Assembly (NCBI GenBank): GCA_015832175.1
Contig: WJXW01000013.1
Coordinates: forward strand, 62,001 to 126,000
Length of the DNA stretch: 64,000 nucleotides
From: Paraphaeosphaeria minitans
Taxonomy: Eukaryota; Ascomycota; Dothideomycetes; Pleosporales; Didymosphaeriaceae
Direction of reading: 5' to 3'
A program made the position numbers and the translations under genes. The notes beneath the pieces were generated by a model. It was not told the origin of the DNA, did not search any database, and was given only the letters and a program-made list of their open reading frames with translations. Position 1 is the first letter of the stretch. Every line of letters starts with the position of its first letter. Below, piece by piece: positions 1-10,449 of this stretch.

Positions 1-1462
1 TAAAGAACTAGTAGAAGAAAATATACTAGTTACTAGTACAGAAGAGCTAAAGAACTATAAAGAAGTTCTAACTAATCCTAATAAAGATTTCTACCTAAAA
101 GCTATAAAATTAGAGGTAGAAAATCTAATATAAAACAAAACTTAGGACCTAGTTATTAAACCTAATAAACCAATTATTAAGGGTAGATAGGTTTTAACTA
201 GGAAATATTACCTAGACGGCTCTATAAACAAATACAAGGCTAGATACGTAGCTAAAGGATTCCTACAAAAGTATGGAATTAATTATAAAGAAACCTTTGC
301 TACTACCTCTAAACCTAGTCTTATAAGGCTTCTATTATCCTATTTTTCTAGTTTAAACTGGGAAATTTATACATGGGATATAAAACAGGCTTTTCCTAAC
401 GCCTATCTAGAGGAAGAAGTCTATCTAGATTTACCTTAAGGTCTAGAAAGCTTTACCCTGGAAAATAGCCCTACAAAACTAGACAAAGATCTAGTTAGTT
501 CTATAATTAAAAGCTAAAACTATAACCAAGTGTCTCTAAAACTGAATAAGGCACTATATGGCTTAAAATAGGCTGCTAGGTAATGGCAAATTCACCTTAC
601 AAATATACTAGTAAAACTAGGTTTTAAAAACCTAGTAAGTGAAAATTCTATCTTTATTTACTAATAAATGCCTATTATATTGGCTACACATGTGGACGAT
701 ATACTAGTATTTGCTAAAACTATAGACCTAGTTAATAGCCTATATAAGGAACTAACTATTTCATCTACCCTAGAAGTCTCTAATTTAGGAGAGATAAAAG
801 AATTCCTACGTGTAGAAATTATAAGGAATAGGAAACTAAATACAATTAAAATTTCCTAACAATCCTTTACAAAGAAAATACTTACAAAGTATAATAAGGA
901 GGGGAATAAACCAAAAGATCTACCCCTACCTATAGGGCTAAAACTAGTGAAAAATCTAGAAGAACCTAATCTAGAATTAATTAGTCTATACTAACAGGAG
1001 ATAGGTAGTCTAATCTATCTAACTATCTATTCTCGGTCAGACCTAGCCTTTTATATAAATTATTTGGCAAGGTTTATGGCAAATCCTAGTCTAGAACACT
1101 ATAAATATCTAGACTATTTATGCAGATATCTAGTTAAAACACAAGATTATAAACCAGATTTATCTCTAAACCAATCTAAATCCCTAGACTTAATAGGGGT
1201 TAGTGATTTAGATTAGGGGGGTAATTTAGACTCTAGAAAATCTACTATAGGCAACCTATTTCTACTAGATACCTCTAGTAATAGAGTAGCCATATCCTGG
1301 CTATTGAAACTACAAAAAACTATTACCCTAAGTAGCGTAGAAGCTGAATATATGGCTTTAAAAGAAGCTGCTAAAGAGTCTTTATACCTAAATACTTTTA
1401 TAAAGGAACTATTTAGTTTCCTACCTTTAAAGGAGTATTATAATTTTAACTCCTTAAGCACT
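1..1462 (+). pseudogene. Copia element E1, pol: reverse transcriptase and RNase H (5' part, split by element A)
   Basis: This is the C-terminal half of a Ty1/copia polyprotein, read in frame 2; the element starts left of the window. RT landmarks in order are KARYVAKGF near 239, WDIKQAFPNA near 375, ALYGLK near 550 and an intact VDDILVF at 692-712. RNase H follows, with SVEAEYMALKEAAKE near 1336. In-frame TAA/TAG codons sit where copia proteins have Gln or Trp, as RIP would produce. The reading frame stops at 1462, exactly at a 5-bp duplication (gcact, 1458-1462) bordering the LTR of element A, and resumes in frame at 43640. The intact catalytic Asp pair and the 63-codon open stretch at 668-859 suggest milder RIP than in the gypsy elements. 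The family call is firm; the copy is dead as it stands. Confidence 0.9.
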
Positions 1463-1907
1463 TATTAAATCTAAGAGGGTAGCTAGTCCTAGAGGGTTAA
1501 GGTTAGTTCTCGGGCAGGAGTACTTACAGAAGGTAGAAGGTCTTATTAATATAATAGTATCTTACGAAGTGTAACAAGTTAATAATATAGTCTACTAGAA
1601 TCTAAACAATAGATTAATAAATAGATTAAATATAAGTATAGAGAGTCTATTCTCGCGTTTCTATATACTAAGTAAAGGCCGCTTTATAGGGAGCGCTCTA
1701 TAGGGAGCGCTCTATAGAGAGCGCTCTATAGAGAGTGGTTACGTGTATTATACTCTAGTACAGAGCAATTAAGCGCTTTGTAGAGAGTAGTTATATAACT
1801 CTGTTATTTAAGGCGTAGCTGGCATTAAATCTTTACTTAATCCTTACTACGCGCCTACTAGGTATAAAACTAGTTTCTTACTATTATATAGATTTTAGAT
1901 CCTAGTA
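1463..1907 (-). repeat. 3' LTR of chromovirus A
   Basis: This 445-bp LTR matches 8005-8378 joined to 43573-43634. The ends are TA...TA, the RIP product of TG...CA; the partner copy ends in aaca. It contains about 3.5 tandem copies of a ~16-bp unit around agcgctctatag at 1680-1737, one unit more than the partner. The left flank is the TSD gcact. Confidence 0.9.
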
Positions 1908-2017
1908 TTATCTTCTCTTTTTCATAGATTTATCCTAAAATACATGTTTAGATCTTAGCTATTATTACATAAGCTATTCTGCTAACCCTGCTTACTATAA
2001 GTACGTCTGTTAGCATT

Positions 2018-2476
2018 ATGCCTAGCAACTCTATTATTTAAAAACATTAATTGTATCCTAAGATCTAAGAAGCTAATATTATTATAGAGAACCCTTATAT
2101 TAATTGTAGTTTTAAAGGTTCTATTTATGACATTATACTAGGTTTAGGTTTGAAGTGTTCTAAATGTGTTCGCTTAGGTCGTCTATATGTAAATATAAGC
2201 TAGTTGTCGCTAGATAAGACTCGCGAGGAGTATAAGAAGAAGGTTAAAAAGGATAAAAAGGCGTTATCTCTTCTAATAGTGTAGTTATTATAAAATAAGA
2301 AGATACTAGCTTAGGGTAAAGAGCGTGCTTATAAGAAGACGTTATATTTAGCTATAGAAATAACTGTAGATACTGTTAATTATCCTACTGTAGCAGTGAC
2401 TGTTAGTTACTCTATAGTAATGTAGTTAACGCTTAATATAGTAGATATTATAGCGTTAGTACTGTAATCCTCTTAA
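2018..2476 (+). pseudogene. Antisense Cys-rich, charged-helix ORF in the 3' region of chromovirus A
   Basis: A 153-codon frame runs from ATG 2018 to TAA 2474-2476, opposite to A's gag-pol and between the chromodomain end and the 3' LTR. Internal TAA/TAG codons can all be explained as mutated Gln or Trp. Three features are visible. First, a Cys-rich N-terminal third, with INCSFKG, then GLGLKCSKCVRLGR, and Tyr codons at other positions that fit former Cys. Second, a long charged segment from DKTREEYKKKVKKDKKA onward, likely helical or coiled coil. Third, an acidic, hydrophobic tail. It could bind nucleic acid or metal, but no function is established. Similar antisense ORFs occur in elements B and C here. 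TGA stops are rare in this DNA, so openness alone is weak evidence; the Cys spacing and charged run are the support. Confidence 0.5.
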
Positions 2477-2479
2477 GTA

Positions 2480-5400
2480 TATTTATGTTTCTAATAGAAT
2501 TTCTTAATCTTTTGCTAACAGTTTTCTAGATTGTTCTTTAGCTCCTAGGTGTTTTCGCTATGTGGGTAACCTTTCTACTTAATAAGGTATACGTTGTTAT
2601 GCTAATTATATTCTAGAATTCTTTTAACCTTAAATTTATTTTCTTCCTTAGTCTGGTAGTAGAAGGTGGTTTTAGCTAGTGTATTAGGGTCTGCTAGTTC
2701 TAGTAGTAATACGTAGAATACTAAGTGTATCTTTATATCTAGTGGTAGTTCTAACTTATAGTTTACTAGTAATATTTGCTTAGAAATGTAAAATAGTCCA
2801 ACCTTAATATAATCTAGTTTCTTATTTTTCTTCTTCTAAGTTTAAAGGTTCTTTATAAGTAGATATGCTTTATCCCCCTCTTTAGCTAAGGTGCTATTTT
2901 TTATTTTTAGTTTTAGTATAAAATTAATTACTACTAAGCTTTTTTAAGATTTTCTTAGAGTTGTTAGTGTATTTTCTTTATGTTTTCTACTATATCTATA
3001 GCTTTTTTTACTTTAATTATCGTAGGAAATTGTTAATTAAAGAGATGTAGGTGTCTTCTATAGTTTACATAGCATAGTGTATGTCCTAATACTGCTAATA
3101 CTTTGTTATTATAGGCTAACTATACTAAAGGTAGTAATAAAACCTAGTTATTCTTCTAACTGTTACAGTAGATACGTAGGTACGTTTCTATAGTTTAGTT
3201 TTTACGTTCTATCTATCCATCTGTTTATAGATAGTAAGCTGTTAATAGCTTTTGTTTTGTTCTAAGTAAGGCTATAAGCGTTGTTTAATAATTTAACGTG
3301 AAGAGCTTGTCTCTATTACTAATAATTACTTTTAGAATTCTGTAGTGTCTAATTAGTTAGTCTAGGATAAGAAAAACGAGTTCTTTTGCTGTTATTCTTT
3401 TAAGACATAGAATAAGCTTAATATACTTAGTTAGTTAACAGACTATTACTAGTATACTATTGTATTTAATTCCTGTTGTTAGATCCTTAGAGTTTAGAAT
3501 TCCTATAACAAAATCTATAGTAATATCTTTTTATAGTGCTGTTGGTATTCTAATTACTTATATCTTTTTATATTTAAGATATATACTATATTTGTTTCTC
3601 TAGCATTCTGTACATTTATAGATATAAGTTGTTATAGCTTCCTTCATTCCTTTAAAGGTGTAATTCTTTTAGATAAGTTCTATTGTTTTTGTGATACCTA
3701 GGTGTCTATACATAGGGTTATTATAGTATTGTTAGATAATCTCAATCTGTAGATGTTTTAGAACTTCTTAGTTAATTACTGAAAGTTAATTTAGTTCCGC
3801 GATTAGTTCTAGAGATCTATCTTTGGCTTTGCGAAGAATTATAGAGAAGGTTTTTACCTTTTCTTCTACTAGATCGCTTTATTGGCTAAGAGCGTCTACT
3901 CTGCTATTTTCTTTTCTATCTACATAGATAATTTTAAACTTATACTGCCTAGTAGTCTACGACTATTTTTGTTGTTGTGGCGTAAGTTCTTTTAATATTA
4001 TGAACCTTAGAAGGTTCTTATAATCTACGTAGATTTCTAGCGTTAAGTAATTAAGCGCGTAAATCCTCTAGTGCTTTAAGGCTTTAACAATAGCGTAGAG
4101 TTCTTTATTATATATGTTGTATCGTGTTTTAGCGTTATTAAATTTGTATAAGTAATAGGCAATTAGGTGCTATTTGTTATTACATTCTTATTTAGCGTAG
4201 GCGCCTAGCGTAAGATTGCTAGCGTCTATCTTAAATTATAGTAGTTTGTCGCTTCTAAAATAAATCAGAATAGGTTCTATAATATACACTGTCTTAAGGA
4301 GTTTAAATAACATTCCACACTTATTTATCTATTTAAAGGGTACGTCCTTTTTTGTAAGATTTGTTAAAGGTATTATAACCTTTACGTAATTTTGGATAAA
4401 TTATTAGTTAAATCTATAGAATCCTAAGAGTTCTTAAATATTTTTAGCTATCTTTAGTATTAGCTAGTTTTTAATGTATTTAATTTTCCTTAGTGCTATC
4501 TTAATTCCTTTTATAGTAATAATATATCCTAGGAATTTAAGTTATTTAACGTTAAACTTATATTTCTTAAGTTTAATGCGAAGGTATACTTTGTCTAGTG
4601 CTTTGAGTACTATCTATATATACTTAGTGAAGTCTAATTTGTTTTTAGAAAAGACGAGGATATTGTCTATATACGCAATAATAAATATGTCTAGACGTTT
4701 ATAAAGTACGTTATTAATAAGTGCTATAAAAGCTACTAGTGCGTTTATAAGTCTAAAAGGTATAACCTTATATTTAAATAGTCTATAGTATAATTAAAAC
4801 ACTATTTTCTATTCTTTACCTTTCTTAATTTGTATAAGGTGGTAACTGTCTCTTAGATCTATTATTATAAATATCTTAGCTTAAGATAGTTAATCTCGTA
4901 ACTTTATAATATTTAGTAGTAGACATTATTTCTTTATTATTATATTGTTAAGTTATTAGTAGTTAACGTATAGTCTGTCCAATCCATCCTTTTTCTTAAT
5001 AAACACAAAAGAGCTTACTACTAGTAACTTTAATAGTTATATATATTCTTTCTTAAGGTTTATTTTAATAAAATTATGTTCTTTAAGGAGTTCTTCTCCT
5101 ATCTTACTATATAGTGGTCTAAAGGGTGGCGTCTTCCCTTCTTCCAGGTCTATTATAAGATCCTAGGGTTAATATTTAGGTAGGTTTGCTTTTTCTTCCT
5201 TTTCTAGAAATATATATGTCTATTTCCTATACTCTCTTAGTAAAGTAAGAGGTGTGCTGTGGTCCTCCTTCTCGCACTTCCTAACCTAGTAGTTCCTACT
5301 AGCGTCTGCTAAGGTGTGCTTCTGTTTTTTTAACTATCTATTATAGTATTATATTATTAATAACTCCCTTATCTACTATTGTTTTTAGTTAATGCGTAGG

Positions 5401-6300
5401 CTTTGCTTATAATGCATAATTATAGTGTTTAATTAATATTTTCTTTATACCCTAGTTAATCTGCAGGTTATGTATTATTAATTAAAGTAATTCTAAGACT
5501 AACTTATGCTTAGATCCTAGTAAGATATCTAAGGTAAGTTCCTCTTTATGTCCTTAGACTATTATTGTAGTAGTAACCTCCTAGTATATCTAAAGTGTCT
5601 TAGGCATTAGGGATCTATTCGCAATATAGATAATATAAGGTACTTTTTTCTTTAATATTATAAGTCCCGCTTATCTTACAATCTAATAAAATATAAAGTT
5701 CTTTCCTACTTCTAAGTTTATAAGAGCTTAAGCCTATATTCCTTTAAGCTATACTAGTAGCTTAACTAATCCTGTGTTTACTATAGCATTTAATTTAATA
5801 AAGGCGTCTTCTTGTCTATGTCTAGGCCTAAAAAAGATATCTATTTATGTAGATTATAATTAAGTTTAGGTGCCTAGTATATGTTTCTAAGCATCTGCTT
5901 CTATTATTATTCTTAAGTACGTGGTTTATATAGATTGTCTTCCTCTTCTTCCTGTAAGGATATTTTTTTATTTTTTCTCCTATAGTCTTTCCTATTCCTG
6001 TGTACTAGTTAAATTAGTAGTTCTGTTATTACTTCTTACGTAGGGCAGTTTACAAAGCTGTCCAAATATTTGGCTATATAGTGGTATTTATAGTCTTAGT
6101 TTAGACACGTATATTAGTACAGTTGTATATAGTCTTTATTAATAAGTATATTATAGTATTTATTACCCTTTAGTGTAAGGTAAGGAAAGTATTTTACTTA
6201 TTATTTATTCTAGAGGTGTTTGTTGTAAGCTGTAATAGGGTAGTCTATCTATACTTATCTATAGCGTAGTTTTCTTTTAGGTTATTTTTTATTCTTTTTT
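2480..6300 (-). pseudogene. Chromovirus A pol: protease, RT, RNase H, integrase, chromodomain
   Basis: The protein is read from about 6300 to 2480 on the minus strand. The RT core covers about 5000-4250, and its catalytic box reads YIDN (4662-4673) instead of YxDD. RNase H (ALDKV... then VDALSQ) lies at about 4250-3870. Integrase covers about 3870-2700: the zinc-binding part contains HLGITKTIEL and CRECQRNKY, and the catalytic part contains TIDFVIG and TAYYLQTDGQIERKNQ. A chromodomain, with RILEYN and WKGYPHSENTWE-like remains, lies at about 2500-2660. Protease is assumed between gag and RT but I could not fix its Asp motif. Chromodomains of this class bind methylated histone H3K9, which fits insertion into existing heterochromatin. 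Numerous in-frame stops are present. Confidence 0.85.
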
Positions 6301-6399
6301 TTCTCCGCCTTATATTGTGCTTATATTGGTTCTTCGCAATACATCCACATACAGAATTAGTGTGTAGGATTTTAGTGGTCTAGGTAGTACTTTAGTACG

Positions 6400-7990
6400 T
6401 AGTCTAATTTCTTATTTTTATAGGGTCGCATCCCTTTTAGTGCCTAGTAGGGTTCTATATAGTCCTGAACATTTAGTTTATACTTAGATAATATAGGATT
6501 GTCTTCTTTCTACCTACTATGTAGGTAAGGAGTAGGAGATCTTAGTATCTCTTCTATATCTTTTACGTTATAGTATACATTAGAGTCGTCTTTTAGATCT
6601 TTACATAATTATAAGTTAGGTAAATCTAATTACTTACTTTGTTCTAGTGTAACGAGTTAGTAACTAAATAGCGTTGTAATAACTTCCTATTCCTTATTAG
6701 GTTCTTAGTCCTTAATAGTTAGTATGTTTAACTTAGTTTAATAGACTTTGTTCTTTAATCTATAGTTCCTAGCTATGTGGCCTAGTTTGCCACATGTAAA
6801 GTATTTATAGGTCTTAGTTATTAGTTATTAACTTCTATTAGAGATGCGTTTGTTAGGCTACTTAGAGCCTATTCTTTATTTTTTTCCTTTGCCTATATAG
6901 TTAAACTAGACATCTTCTATTAGTTTATATCTCTAGTAGTTCCTTAGCTATTACTTTTAGATAATTCTAATAGGGTTCTTATAAACTACTTTTACTAGTT
7001 GTCTAAAGCTTATCACCCTAGGGTTTTAGTAGAGCTTTTATTACAGTAAAAACTATTCTCTATTAATCCTAATAGTTTCTTTATATAGTTTTTTAAGGTT
7101 AGTAATTTGCGCACTACTACATAAGAGTTCCTTACATAGTTTCTATTTAAGTCCTTATTTATATATGTCCTAAAGAGATTTATTGTCCTAGTTAAGCTAT
7201 ATAGCGTATCTGTAAAACTTAGCGATATACTTAGCTTGTCTGTACAGTTTATCGTACAAATAGCACTGAGTGAAATAGGGGCCTACCTACCTATAGGGAC
7301 CCGCACAAGGACCCACTACTTAGGTCAGCGCTAAGAGGCAGAGATTTCATAAGGCTCTGCCTACCTATAAGGACCTGCACAAGGACCCACTGCTTAGGTC
7401 AGCGCTAAGAGGTAGAGACTTTATAAGGTCCTTAGTGCCCCTTTGTACAATAGACCAGACGTAATTAATTAAACCTACTTCTTACCCTTTACATAATAGT
7501 ATACTATTAACCCTTAAATACTTAATTGCAGATTAAGCCAAACCAATATAGCTACTAATTATTTCTAAGTTATAGTCTAAATCTTTACTTTTATAATAAA
7601 GTCCTTATTAGTAATCTTAAAGAGTTGTTTAAGGCACTTCTTAAAGTTATTATAATTCTTAATAATGTTAACTCCATTAGCGTACTTGTTTACGTAATTA
7701 TTGTTATTATTATTGTAGTCTATTCCTAGGTACTTTTTAAGGTAGGGATAGATCTATAATCCTATATCTCCTTGTATATATATTGCTGCAAAGATAACCT
7801 TTTTCTTATCTTTAAAAGATTTGTCTAAGTTAAAGAAGTAGAGGTCTAACTAGAGAATCTAGACGTTAGTTTAAGATTATTTACTAAAGTAGAAATTAGG
7901 TTTATACGCCTTACTACCATCCTTTATAAAAGTAATCTTAGCGGCACCTAAAGCTGTAGAAGAGGTAGGGGTTTATAAAGTACTTATGTT
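6400..7990 (-). pseudogene. Chromovirus A gag with CCHC zinc knuckle (interrupted by a solo LTR)
   Basis: This minus-strand capsid region follows the 5' LTR. At 6753-6806 the reverse strand reads KYFTCGKLGHIARNY, a CCHC knuckle in which the first and last Cys are now Tyr. The coding sequence is interrupted by a D-family solo LTR (7237-7547) flanked by tagct. The start codon was not identified with confidence because ATG is readily converted to ATA here. The region beyond the knuckle is charged and low in similarity signal, so the gag borders are approximate. Confidence 0.65.
7237..7547 (+). repeat. Solo LTR of copia family D, long form, inside chromovirus A gag
   Basis: This 311-bp LTR begins tgtctgtacag and ends gccaaaccaata. 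It is flanked on both sides by tagct (7232-7236 and 7548-7552), so it is a genuine insertion that later lost its interior, presumably by LTR-LTR recombination. It carries the ~73-bp internal duplication that defines the long LTR form, shared with D'' but absent from D, D' and D'''. Confidence 0.9.
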
Positions 7991-8004
7991 AAGGGTGTTT
8001 AAGA

Positions 8005-8378
8005 TATTAAATCTAAAAGGGTAGCTAGTCCTAGAGGGTTAAGATTAGTTCTTAGGCAGAAGTACTTATAGAAGGTAGAAAGTCTTATTAATATAATAGT
8101 ATCTTGCGAAGTGTAATAAGTTAATAATATAGTCTACTAGAATCTAAATAATAGATTAATAAATAGATTAAATATAAGTATAGAGAGTCTACCTTTACGT
8201 TCCTATATACTAAGTAAAGGCTACTCTATAGGGAGCGCTCTGTAGAGAGCGCTCTATAGAGAGCGGTTATATGTGTTATGCTCTAGTACAGAGTAATTAA
8301 GCGCTCTATAGAGAGTAGTTACGTAACTCTGTTGTTTAAGGCGTAGCTAGTATGAAATCACTACTTAATCCTTACTAC
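8005..8378 (-). repeat. 5' LTR of chromovirus A, first part
   Basis: This part matches 1463-1850. It is broken at 8374-8378 (actac) by element B1; the missing 62 bp lie at 43573-43634 after the duplicated gctac. It has about 2.5 copies of the ~16-bp agcgctctatag unit, against about 3.5 in the other LTR. Confidence 0.9.
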
Positions 8379-8570
8379 TGTTATAGGCTAGCCTTAGAGA
8401 GTAAATAGAACTATAAGTGCCAAATGTAAAGGATGAATTCTAGGTATTAAGTCTCTATAGGGGGGTGTGCTGCTTATAAGAAGAGTTTTCCTTAGTAGGT
8501 CTACTTCTTTAGGGTAGTTCCTTTCCTTAAAATCCTTTTAAAGGCTAGGGCTATGCCCTAGCCTATTATA
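8379..8570 (-). repeat. 3' LTR of chromovirus B1
   Basis: This 192-bp LTR (tgttataggc...cctattata) is shared by all B copies. It contains the palindromic ctagggctatgccctag near its right end. Partners are 43381-43572 (same element), 12433-12624, 19377-19568, 34365-34556 and 41308-41499. Confidence 0.93.
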
Positions 8571-9033
8571 TACCCTAGACTTTACTTAGTTTAAAATGTC
8601 TTATAGTTATAAAGTAAGCTTTAGAGATCTTAGGAACTATTATACTATAGTAAAATAGTAGTATAGAGGCAGCCCTAAGGCAGCCTTAGGGTAAGGGCCC
8701 TTATTAGGTAGTTTGTTTATTTACCTTATTATTATAAAGTAATAGGACAGCGCTCCTACCCTTTCTAATATAATTATTATATATCTATTACCTTAGCAGT
8801 GCGTTACTATTATAGTCTCCTTATATCTACGTTACTTTACTTTCTTTCTTCCCTTCTCTATTCTTTTTTTTCTATACTAACTCTAACCTATACTTATTCT
8901 AACTTCCTTAACTATTTATTATTACCTCTATCCTTACCTCCTTCTAGCCCTAATTTAGTCCCCCTTCTATTCCTACGCTATACGCCCCTATACTCTTATT
9001 AGCTTTTTAGCCCTTTTTTTTAGTGTTTTATTT

Positions 9034-9630
9034 GCGGTTGCAGCTAATATTAATATTATTAATAACAGCCTCTAAAGTAGCGCCGCTTTAGTAGATATTT
9101 TTAGTCCTAGTAGTAATAGTAGTAATAACCTTTTAGACCTAAACTAGCGCTTTACTAAGACTAGCTATACGTATACTAAGGAGGAGATTAATAACGCTAA
9201 GGTAGAAGAGATTCTCTAGAGCCTTAATGCGCCTAAGTAGTAGCCTAATAGTAGTAATTATCCTTACCCCTTTATAACCTCTAAAAGGCGTGTACTAGCT
9301 AATTACCCTAACTCTATTACCCCTACTTATACTCTAAAGCAGTTCTACGTTACTAAAATTATAGTCCTTTAAGAAGATAGTTTAGATAAAGAGCTAGCTA
9401 ACCCTAATATAGGCCTTATATATATTAAATATATTAGGCGCCTAAGGTAGCTTAGGCGCGTAGAGTAAGTCTATAGTTTTATATTCTAGACTATTATTAA
9501 TATTTATATAGCTGTTAACTATTCTAAAGCTATTCTTATAGCGCCTACTAATACACTAAGGCTACCTACTAGTATAATTCTATCCCCTTTACTAATAACT
9601 TAGGCCTAAAGCGGGCTCTACGCCTTTAGA
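9034..9630 (+). pseudogene. Antisense ORF in the 3' region of chromovirus B1
   Basis: This frame lies opposite to gag-pol, in the ~2 kb between the chromodomain and the 3' LTR. It can be read through about 200 codons with only TAG/TAA interruptions. Recognisable segments are SYTYTKEEINNAKVEEIL and PYPFITSKRRVLANYPNS. The same frame is kept in B3 (about 35026-35610) and in B2 on the opposite strand, with many third-position differences between copies. Further right, other frames show a Cys cluster (near 10250) that may belong to the same protein after a frameshift. I do not recognise the family, and start and end are approximate. Confidence 0.4.
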
Positions 9631-10449
9631 TTAAATATATAAAGTAAGGCTAGGTTAATAGTAATTTATATATCTATAATTCTAGAATATATAGCACTAA
9701 CCCCTAGAAGCCTATAACTAGAACGCTGCGTACATTTATAGCAAAGTTCTACTACTTAGCCTAGTAGTATAAGTAGTACCTAAACTTGGCGCTTAAGAAC
9801 TCTAGCCTAATCTAGAAACTAGACTTCCTTACTATACCCCTACCTTAGCGTAGTAATAGAATAGTAGTCGCCCCCTCTAGTTTAGATATAGCCCTAGGGG
9901 CACCTTTGCTCTAGATAACTCTAGCCTAGCGTAGTAGTAACTATAATTAGAATCTAGTAGCGTTAGCTAATAATATAGCGGGGTAGATAAATAATATAGA
10001 AAATTATATCTAGCGATTTAAGGAGAGCATAGGCTAGCGCCTAAATAAAATAATCTAGACCTAAGCGTAGACTACTAACCTACTTACTACTATTATAGAG
10101 CGACTTAGGATAGTTCCTAGCTAACACCGCTTTACTCTCCTAGTAGCCCTAGCCTAACAGCGTATACCCTTTAACCTATATTAAAAGCCTTATAGAGTAA
10201 CTCTACCTAAGCTTTTATTTAGGGCTAGCTTAGTGCACCTTTCTAAGTGCTGCTGCCACTAGTGTAAAGAGTAATATAGTTATTATAGCCCCCTTTTATT
10301 CCCACCTAGTGTTACTTTAGTGACGTTTTAGTTATAGTAACCTTAGAGCTAATAGCCTTTAGTTGTTTTTAGATAAATAGCGCCTCTACTAGGTTAGTAG
10401 AGAAATAAATTCTTAAATACCTATTATAGCTTTCTTTATAATGTTTATG

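Larger units (their letters stand above)
1463..8378 (-). mobile_element. Chromovirus A (Ty3/gypsy), main part; last 62 bp at 43573-43634
   Basis: This LTR retrotransposon is coded on the minus strand. Its LTRs are 1463-1907 and 8005-8378 plus 43573-43634; the second is cut by element B1. It inserted into copia E1: gcact is present at 1458-1462 and again at 43635-43639. Read from 8004 leftwards, the interior gives gag with a CCHC knuckle, protease, RT, RNase H, integrase and a chromodomain, then an antisense ORF. A polypurine stretch next to the 3' LTR (1908-1927 read on the minus strand) confirms the polarity. A solo D LTR lies in the gag region. Heavy RIP has placed stops throughout. Confidence 0.9.

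Noticed and set aside
4474..4704. Plus-strand open frame of 76 codons.
   Set aside because: It lies antisense to the reverse transcriptase of chromovirus A and has no motif; it is a shadow frame.
8799..9002. Plus-strand open frame of 67 codons, hydrophobic.
   Set aside because: It is a C/T-rich stretch in B1's 3' region, in a different frame from the antisense ORF that follows. The B3 copy does not suggest conservation, and the apparent membrane character follows from base composition.
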